Part shown: positions 58,444 to 64,000 of the stretch, piece by piece
How the letters are laid out: each line of letters starts with the position of its first letter
Position numbering within the stretch: position 1 is the stretch's first letter
Origin: Aquabacter cavernae
Lineage (GTDB): Bacteria > Pseudomonadota > Alphaproteobacteria > Rhizobiales > Xanthobacteraceae
Assembly: GCF_003993795.1 (NCBI RefSeq)
Contig: NZ_RWKV01000015.1
Location: 490,027-554,026 of the forward strand
Reading direction: 5' to 3'
DNA length: 64,000 bases
Program-made: the position numbers and the translations under genes
Notes under the pieces: generated by a model
The model's input: the letters and a program-made list of their open reading frames with translations, nothing else
What the model was told of the DNA's origin: nothing
The model's database searches: none

Positions 58444-59847
58444 ATGTTCGACGCAACACAAATGACCCTGGTGCTGGGCGGGCTTCTGTTCCTGGTGGCC
58501 TTCGGCGTGCACATCGCCGTCGCGCTCGGCCTCGCCTCGGCGCTCGGCATCTACATGATGATGGACGGCGACATCGAAGTCGTGCGCTCCTTCATCTCCA
58601 ACACCGCCTATGAGGCGATCCGCGACTATATCTTCGCGGTCATCCCGCTCTTCATCCTCATGGGCGAGTTCCTCGCCCGCTGCGGCGCGGCGCGGGATCT
58701 GTTCGCCCTCGTCAACCGCGTCACGAAATGGCTGCCGGGCCGGCTCGGCATCGCCACCGTGTTCGCAAACGCCATCTTCGCCTTCGTGTCGGGCGTCTCC
58801 ATCGCCGCCGCTGCCGCCTTCTCGCGCATCGCCTATCCGGAGATGAAGCGCTATGGCTACGACCGGCAGTTCTCGCTCGCCTGCATCGCCGGCAGCGCCT
58901 GCCTGGGCATGCTCATCCCGCCCTCGGTGCTGATGATCGTGTGGGGCGTCATCACCGAGCAGTCCATCGGCAGCCTGTTCCTGGCGGGCATCATTCCCGG
59001 CTTCCTGGTGGTGGGCGTCTACAGCATCTACATCGTCTATTTCGCCATGCGCTATCCCGCGCTGGTGGGCGAGGCGCCGGGTGCGGGCGTGGTCTCGGTC
59101 TCCGCCTCGGGCGCGGCCGTGGCGGGCGGATCCGGCGGGCGGGTTTCGGTCTCCATGCCACCGGTGGTGGAGGAAGACGACTTCCGCAAGACCATCGTTG
59201 GCACGCTGCTGGTGCTGTTGCTCATCCTCTCGGTTCTCGGCGGCATCTGGTTCGGCATCTTCACGCCCACCGAAGGCGCGGGGGTGGGCGCGACCATGTC
59301 GCTCCTCATCGCCATCGGCCGCGGCATGCGCATGAAGGAGATCTTCGACGTGGTGCTGACGGTGGGGCGCACCTCCGCTCCGCTGCTGCTGCTCCTGGTG
59401 ACGGCCCAGCTTTATTCCCGCGTGCTGTCCATGACCGGCATCACCGGGGCGGTGCAGGCCTTCTTCCTGGACACCGGCCTGTCGCCGCTCGCCATCCTCG
59501 GCATCATGATCCTCATCTGGTTCCTGCTGGGCTGCGTGATCGACTCCATCTCCATCATCCTGCTCACGGTGCCGGTCTTCGCCCCCATCGCCGGTGCACT
59601 CGGCTATGATCCGCTGGCCTTCGCCATGATCGGCATCATCGCCATCGAGACCGGCCTGCTCACCCCGCCCTTCGGCATCCTGGTCTTCACGGTGAAGGCG
59701 GCGTTGCCACAGGAAAAAATATCGGTGGGCGAGATCTTCAGGGGCTCGGTGCCGTTCTGGATTTGCCTCCTGGCCGTGATCGCCATGATCATCGCCTTCC
59801 CCGGCATCGCCACCTGGCTGCCCAACCTCGGCAAGACCGGCGTTTAG
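58444..59847 (+). CDS. dctM: TRAP transporter large permease DctM
   Basis: 467 residues, about twelve helices. DctM motifs are clear: IPLFILMGEFLARCGAARDL, FANAIFAFVSGVSIAAAAAF, GMLIPPSVLMIVWGVITEQS and TPTEGAGVGA. A Gly/Ser/Val-rich cytoplasmic loop (about 212-240) is longer than usual. It performs sodium-driven uptake with DctP and DctQ. Confidence 0.94.
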   Translation: MFDATQMTLVLGGLLFLVAFGVHIAVALGLASALGIYMMMDGDIEVVRSFISNTAYEAIRDYIFAVIPLFILMGEFLARCGAARDLFALVNRVTKWLPGRLGIATVFANAIFAFVSGVSIAAAAAFSRIAYPEMKRYGYDRQFSLACIAGSACLGMLIPPSVLMIVWGVITEQSIGSLFLAGIIPGFLVVGVYSIYIVYFAMRYPALVGEAPGAGVVSVSASGAAVAGGSGGRVSVSMPPVVEEDDFRKTIVGTLLVLLLILSVLGGIWFGIFTPTEGAGVGATMSLLIAIGRGMRMKEIFDVVLTVGRTSAPLLLLLVTAQLYSRVLSMTGITGAVQAFFLDTGLSPLAILGIMILIWFLLGCVIDSISIILLTVPVFAPIAGALGYDPLAFAMIGIIAIETGLLTPPFGILVFTVKAALPQEKISVGEIFRGSVPFWICLLAVIAMIIAFPGIATWLPNLGKTGV

Positions 59848-59883
59848 CCGCCGGTCTCTCTCTTTCCTGCGAGGAAGTTTCCA

Positions 59884-60711
59884 ATGATCGACATCGAAAT
59901 GGTCTCGGTGAACGGCGCCCAGCTCGCGACCCGGGTGGACGGGGATGCGGGCAAGCCCTGGCTGATCCTTTCCAACTCGCTGGCCTGCACGCTGGAGAGC
60001 TGGGAGGCGCAGATGGCGGCCTTCACGAAGACCCACCGCGTGCTGCGCTACGACACGCGCGCCCATGGCCGCTCCTCGGCCCCCGCCGGTCCTTACTCGC
60101 TCGCCACCTTCGTGGGCGACGTGGTTGGGCTGATGGATCATTTCGGCATCGACAAGGCCGACATGATCGGCCTGTCCATGGGCGGCATGACCGGCCTGGG
60201 CGTCGCCATCCATCATGGCGATCGGCTGCGCAGCCTTGCCTGCTGCGCCGCCCGCTCGGACGCCATCCCGCCCTTCATCGACAGCTGGAACACCCGCATC
60301 GCCGCCATCCGCGCGGCGGGCGGCATGCAGGGCGTGGTGGACTTCACCGTGGAGCGCTGGTTCACCGCCCCGCTCCGCGAGGCCCGGCCGGACGTGGTCG
60401 AGGAAGCCCGCCGGATGATCCTGGCCTGCGACACCGAGGGCTACATCCTCTGCGCCGAGGCGCTGAAGGGGCTCGACTACAAGCGTAGCCTCGGCTCCAT
60501 CAAGATCCCGGTCCTCTATGTGGCCGGTGCCGCCGACGGCGGCGCCCCGCCCGCCGCCATCAAGGAGATGGCGAGCCTCACCCCCGGCGCCCGCTATGTG
60601 GAGATCGCGCCCGCCGCGCACATCATCCCCATGGAAAATCCGGACGCCTACAACGCCGCGCTCACCGGCTGGCTGACCGGCGCCAAGGTGGGAGAGCCCG
60701 TGGCCGCCTGA
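59884..60711 (+). CDS. alpha/beta hydrolase, 3-oxoadipate enol-lactonase-like
   Basis: 275 residues. Nucleophile Ser in MIGLSMGGMTGLGVAIHH, oxyanion-side motif LRYDTRAHGRSSAPAGPYSL, and catalytic His in APAAHIIPMENPDAYN. The N-terminus NGAQLATRVDGDAGKPWLIL and overall length match the PcaD enol-lactonase group, but no other beta-ketoadipate gene is present. A lactone or ester hydrolase for the substrate of this cluster is the likely role. GAGGAAG precedes the start; 36 bp after dctM, so probably the same transcript. Confidence 0.88.
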   Translation: MIDIEMVSVNGAQLATRVDGDAGKPWLILSNSLACTLESWEAQMAAFTKTHRVLRYDTRAHGRSSAPAGPYSLATFVGDVVGLMDHFGIDKADMIGLSMGGMTGLGVAIHHGDRLRSLACCAARSDAIPPFIDSWNTRIAAIRAAGGMQGVVDFTVERWFTAPLREARPDVVEEARRMILACDTEGYILCAEALKGLDYKRSLGSIKIPVLYVAGAADGGAPPAAIKEMASLTPGARYVEIAPAAHIIPMENPDAYNAALTGWLTGAKVGEPVAA

Positions 60712-60730
60712 GCGCCAGACCCCACTCGCC

Positions 60731-60750
60731 CTCGCCCCTCAAGGGGCGAG
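60731..60750 (+). terminator. hairpin after the hydrolase gene
   Basis: CTCGCCCCT-CA-AGGGGCGAG, a perfect 9-bp stem with a 2-nt loop, 19 nt past the stop. No T-run; it may partly separate the TRAP-hydrolase unit from the following genes. Confidence 0.45.
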
Positions 60751-60760
60751 GTGCGCCCAA

Positions 60761-60783
60761 GGCCATTATCTAAAATAATGGCC
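60761..60783. promoter_or_regulatory. operator-like inverted repeat before the flavin monooxygenase gene
   Basis: GGCCATTAT-CTAAA-ATAATGGCC, a perfect 9-bp inverted repeat with an AT-rich centre, 75 nt before the start codon. It suits a dimeric regulator or an alternative hairpin. Confidence 0.55.
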
Positions 60784-60857
60784 TGCATCATGAACAATCA
60801 TTTTCCCGCATGATCTCGCGCCCCTATGGTCGCGCGGACGGATTTGGGAGCGTACTT

Positions 60858-61958
60858 ATGAAGCTCGGTTTCTTCACCATGCCCATCCACCCCCTGACCA
60901 AGGACTGGCGCCAGTCCCTGCAGGAGGACAAGGAGGCATTCGTGCTCGCGGATGAGCTGGGCTTCACCGAGGCCTATTGCGGCGAGCACGTCACCGACCA
61001 GGCGGAGAACATCACGTCCTGCGCCATGTTCATCGCCTGGATCGCCCAGAACACGAAGCAGATCCGCCTGGGCACCGGCACCATCAACCTGCCCAACAGC
61101 CATCCGGCGGCGGTGGCGGGCGAGATCGCCATGCTCGACCACATGCTGGACGGGCGCTTCAATTTCGGCATCAGCCCTGGCGGCCTGCTCTCCGACGCCG
61201 AGGTGTTCGGTAACCTGGATGCCGACCGCAACGCCATGTTCGTGGAAGGCATCAATTCCGTCCTCGCCATCTGGGACGGACAGGCGCCCTACAACATCAA
61301 GGGCAAGTACTGGACGGTGAGCACCGAGCGCACGCTCATGGCCGATATCGGCCAGGGCATCATTCCCAAGCCCCTCCAGCAGCCCCACCCGCCCATCGTG
61401 GTGACGGTGGTGGCGCCCTATTCCAAGGGCGTTGTGGAAGCGGCGGCGCGCGGCTGGCTGCCCATCTCGGCCAACTTCCTCATGCCCAAATGGGTCGCCA
61501 CCCACTGGCCGAAATATGTGGAGGGCCGCGCCAAGGTGGGCGCCGTGGCCGATCCGGCCGACTGGCGCGTGGCCAAGAGCGTGTTCGTGGCGGATGATCT
61601 CGCCACCGCCCGCGAATATGCCACCGGCCCCAACAGCCCCTACCGCTTCTATTACAACCAGCTCCTCACCAAGATGAAGGCCAACAAGCGGGCCGAGCTG
61701 TTCAAGTCCGATCCCAACATGACGGACGACGAGCTGACCATCGAGAGGGTGCTGGACGATCTGGTGATCTGGGGCACCCCCGACAAGGTGGTGGAAGACC
61801 TGCACCGCTTCCAGGAGATCACCGGCCCCTTCGGCACCCTGCTTTATGCAGGCAAGGACTGGGCGGACCGCGATCTCGCCCGCCGCTCCATGGTGCTGCT
61901 GGCCGAGCAGGTGGCCCCCCGCATGGGCTCCGTGGCCGCCCCCAAGGCCGCCGAATAA
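60858..61958 (+). CDS. LLM class (luciferase-like) flavin-dependent monooxygenase
   Basis: 366 residues, TIM-barrel bacterial luciferase family. It begins MKLGFFTMPIHPLTKDWRQS and has ADELGFTEAYCGEHVTDQAE, RLGTGTINLPNSHPAAVAGE and DGRFNFGISPGG. The style is close to limonene- or alkane-type LLM monooxygenases, which use reduced flavin from a separate reductase; none is encoded here. Reaction (hydroxylation, epoxidation or Baeyer-Villiger) cannot be told from sequence. GGGAG precedes the ATG at 8 nt. Confidence 0.9.
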   Translation: MKLGFFTMPIHPLTKDWRQSLQEDKEAFVLADELGFTEAYCGEHVTDQAENITSCAMFIAWIAQNTKQIRLGTGTINLPNSHPAAVAGEIAMLDHMLDGRFNFGISPGGLLSDAEVFGNLDADRNAMFVEGINSVLAIWDGQAPYNIKGKYWTVSTERTLMADIGQGIIPKPLQQPHPPIVVTVVAPYSKGVVEAAARGWLPISANFLMPKWVATHWPKYVEGRAKVGAVADPADWRVAKSVFVADDLATAREYATGPNSPYRFYYNQLLTKMKANKRAELFKSDPNMTDDELTIERVLDDLVIWGTPDKVVEDLHRFQEITGPFGTLLYAGKDWADRDLARRSMVLLAEQVAPRMGSVAAPKAAE

Positions 61959-62069
61959 GGCGGCCTCCTCAGGCATCCCTGATTGATCGCGCGCCGGACC
62001 CGTCCGGCGCGCCTCGGGACTGAACCGGCGCACCAAGGCGCCGGACCCGAAACGGCGAGGAATATCCAT

Positions 62070-63059
62070 ATGCTCAAGGTCGGACTGGTGGGAATGGGCT
62101 GGTGGGGCGGCACGCTGCTGCGGGTGCTCCAGGACAGCCCGGATATCAAGATCGTGGTGGCCACCGATGTGGACGCCTCCAAGGCTTCGGTGGCGACCGA
62201 GCGCGGCGCGCGCTTCGTGGAGACGTTCGAGGCCATCCTCGACGACCCCGAAGTGCAGGGCGTGGTGCTGTGCACCCCCCAGCAATTCCATTGCGACCAG
62301 ATCATCGCCGCCGCGAGCCGCGGCAAGCATGTCTTCTGCGAGAAGCCCCTCTGCCTCACCCGCGCGGATGCCGAAAAGGCCGTCGCCGTGTGCAAGGCGA
62401 ACAATGTGGTGCTCGGCGTCGGCCATGAGCGGCGCTTCGAGCCGCCGGTCATGGACCTGATGGCGCGCATCAAGGCGGGCGACCTCGGCACCATCGTGCA
62501 GGTGGAGGCGAATTTCAGCCAGGACAAGTTCCTGGCGCTGCCCAAGGGCAATTGGCGCATCAGCGCGTCCAACCCCGTGGGGCCCGTCACCGCCACGGGC
62601 ATCCATCTCATCGATCTGTCCACCGCCATCCTCGGCTCGGCGGACCGGGTGCTCACCTCCATCCGCACCCTCGCCCAGGACTGGGAGAATGGCGACACCC
62701 TCGCCATGACCCTGGAATTCAAGAATGGCGGCACCTCGCTGCTCTCCGCCATCCTCACCACGCCGTTCGACGGCCGCCTCGCGGTCTATGGCTCGAAGGG
62801 CTGGGCCGAGGTGCGCGACCGGGCCCATCCGGAGAATTCCGAAGGCTGGACGGCCACCTATGTGATCCGTGGCCGCGACCGCGAGGATCTCGACTATCCC
62901 CCGGCGCCTTCGGTGCGGGCGAACCTCGAAGCCTTCGCCCGCGCGGCGCAGGGCGGCTCGCCCTATCCCATCGCCATGGACCAGATGATCGAGACGGTCG
63001 CGGCGCTGGAGGCGGTGTTCGCCTCGGCCGAGAGCAAGGATCTCGCCCGCGTCCCCTGA
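62070..63059 (+). CDS. Gfo/Idh/MocA family oxidoreductase
   Basis: 329 residues. N-terminal Rossmann fold (KVGLVGMGWWGGTLLRVLQD) and the signature VFCEKPLCLTRADAEKAVAV holding the catalytic Lys; the C-terminal domain has GPVTATGIHLIDLSTAILG. NAD(P)-dependent oxidation of a secondary alcohol, sugar or cyclitol is the family reaction. The start at 62070 follows a GGCGAGG box. Sits 111 bp after the monooxygenase gene, probably in the same pathway. Confidence 0.9.
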   Translation: MLKVGLVGMGWWGGTLLRVLQDSPDIKIVVATDVDASKASVATERGARFVETFEAILDDPEVQGVVLCTPQQFHCDQIIAAASRGKHVFCEKPLCLTRADAEKAVAVCKANNVVLGVGHERRFEPPVMDLMARIKAGDLGTIVQVEANFSQDKFLALPKGNWRISASNPVGPVTATGIHLIDLSTAILGSADRVLTSIRTLAQDWENGDTLAMTLEFKNGGTSLLSAILTTPFDGRLAVYGSKGWAEVRDRAHPENSEGWTATYVIRGRDREDLDYPPAPSVRANLEAFARAAQGGSPYPIAMDQMIETVAALEAVFASAESKDLARVP

Positions 63060-63159
63060 GGACAGACCTATCCGGCCGCCTTCGCATATAGCGGGGGCGG
63101 CCGCGCCTTTCGGACTTTCGCCCATGCGGCCCGCACCGGCGGGACCGGAGGTTTACCCC

Positions 63160-64000
63160 ATGATCATCTCCCTCAACCCTGCGACGGGCGCAGAGCTTGC
63201 GCGTTTCGAGCCGCATGACGCATCTGCGGTGGATGCGGCGCTGACGGGTGCCGTAAAGGCCCAGGCGATCTGGGCGCGCACGCCCCTGTCCGAGCGCGTG
63301 GAGCTTCTGCGCCGCATGGCCCGCGTGCTGCGGGCGGGCAAGGAGCGGTACGGCCTGCTCATCACCCAGGAGATGGGCAAGCCCCTGCCCGAGGCCGAGG
63401 CGGAAGTGGAGAAGTGCGCCTGGAACTGCGACTTCTACGCCGACAGCGCCCCCCGCTTCCTCGCGGACGAGGTGACGGAGAGCAATGCCAGCGAGAGCGC
63501 GGTGGTGTTCGACCCGCTGGGCGTGGTGCTGGCCATCATGCCCTGGAACTACCCCTTCTGGCAGTTCTTCCGCTTCGCCGCCCCCGCGTTCGCGGCCGGC
63601 AACGGCGCCATCCTCAAGCATGCCAACAACGTGCCGCAATGCGCGGTGGCGGTGGAGGAGGTCATGCGGGAGGCGGGCTGCCCCGAGGGGCTGTTCCGCA
63701 CGCTGCTCATCGATTCCAGCGCGGTGGCGGGCCTCATCGCGGATGACCGCATCGCCGCCGTGACCCTCACCGGCTCCACGGAAGTGGGCATGATCGTCGC
63801 CGCCCAGGCGGGCAAGGCGCTCAAGAAGCAGGTGCTGGAGCTGGGCGGCTCGGACCCCTTCATCGTGCTGGCCGATGCGGACATCGAGGCCGCCGCCGCC
63901 ACCGCCGTGAAGGCCCGCTTCATCAATGTGGGCCAGAGCTGCATCAATGCGAAGCGCTTCATCGTGGAGGAAAGCGTCGCGGATCGGTTCGTGGACGCCT
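63160..64000 (+). CDS. aldehyde dehydrogenase, succinate-semialdehyde type (cut by window end)
   Basis: 280 residues are visible; the gene runs off the right edge. The N-terminus IISLNPATGAELARFEPHDA, IMPWNYPFWQFFRFAAPAFA, LTGSTEVGMIVAAQAGKAL, the general base in LELGGSDPF and the catalytic Cys in GQSCINAKRFIVEES are all present. These match the YneI/Sad-GabD group that oxidises succinate semialdehyde and similar semialdehydes with NAD(P). GGAGG lies 8 nt before the ATG. A 7-bp hairpin (GGCCGCC at 63074, GGCGGCC at 63096) lies between it and the previous gene. Confidence 0.92.
   Translation, partial: MIISLNPATGAELARFEPHDASAVDAALTGAVKAQAIWARTPLSERVELLRRMARVLRAGKERYGLLITQEMGKPLPEAEAEVEKCAWNCDFYADSAPRFLADEVTESNASESAVVFDPLGVVLAIMPWNYPFWQFFRFAAPAFAAGNGAILKHANNVPQCAVAVEEVMREAGCPEGLFRTLLIDSSAVAGLIADDRIAAVTLTGSTEVGMIVAAQAGKALKKQVLELGGSDPFIVLADADIEAAAATAVKARFINVGQSCINAKRFIVEESVADRFVDA

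Noticed and set aside
57817..60621. Long minus-strand open frame (over 900 codons) across the TRAP genes
   Set aside because: Its translation is a low-complexity Asp/Gly/His/Arg mix, antisense to dctQ, dctM and the hydrolase, which all have clear family motifs.

Overview
The window is about 64 kb of high-GC chromosomal DNA (roughly two thirds G+C by eye) with tightly packed, mostly housekeeping genes. Gene content points to an alphaproteobacterium of the Hyphomicrobiales (Rhizobiales), probably close to Xanthobacteraceae (Xanthobacter/Azorhizobium/Starkeya type). The evidence is the BA14K and DUF1236 small exported proteins, DUF882, DUF2794, a fused indolepyruvate ferredoxin oxidoreductase, the DUF1007 + NicO pair, an alphaproteobacterial heat-shock promoter (CTTG / CYTATNT) before dnaK, and interspersed palindromes with CCGTCATG..CCGGGCAT arms. 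The assignment rests on sequence character only. I found no tRNA, rRNA, CRISPR array, transposase or prophage gene.

Layout. 0.1-1.5 kb: two tandem Gly/Trp-rich BA14K exported proteins. 1.6-7.5 kb: sulfite exporter (TauE/SafE) tail-to-tail with siroheme synthase cysG, then polA and a DUF2794 gene. 7.6-8.1 kb: a non-coding stretch with a strong candidate small RNA and a perfect 39-nt palindrome. 8.1-15.5 kb: DUF882 peptidase-like protein, a CDF-family transporter with a degenerate metal site, an L,D-transpeptidase, an orphan response regulator, and an ArsR regulator divergent from a quinone oxidoreductase with a clear operator between them. 15.6-19.7 kb: pepF and a MotA/OmpA stator-like pair ending in a good terminator. 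19.7-28 kb: indolepyruvate oxidoreductase, DUF1007-NicO, an internally duplicated exported protein, AlkB, DUF1236 and PncA. 28.1-36.4 kb: dnaK-dnaJ converging on hrcA-grpE, then rph-rdgB-hemW. 36.4-40.5 kb: ugpBAEC glycerol-3-phosphate importer. 40.7-48.7 kb: a signalling block (two diguanylate cyclases around a GntR regulator, a MarR-MFS pair, a soluble PAS-PAS chemoreceptor).

48.8-56.3 kb is a complete MoxR-DUF58-DUF4381-BatA-BatB/C-BatD operon in which the last five genes overlap stop-to-start. The BatB/C protein has lost the first MIDAS aspartate and carries an uninterrupted (CAG)14 polyglutamine tract. 56.7-64 kb is a likely catabolic cluster: TRAP transporter dctPQM, an alpha/beta hydrolase of the enol-lactonase type, a luciferase-like flavin monooxygenase, a Gfo/Idh/MocA dehydrogenase, and a succinate-semialdehyde-type aldehyde dehydrogenase cut off by the right edge. 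It reads as an uptake-and-oxidation route for an unidentified small organic acid or cyclic compound and is the best candidate for an undescribed pathway.

Most genes can be named by family with confidence. Start codons in this GC-rich DNA are often ambiguous, and the choices made are explained per gene.
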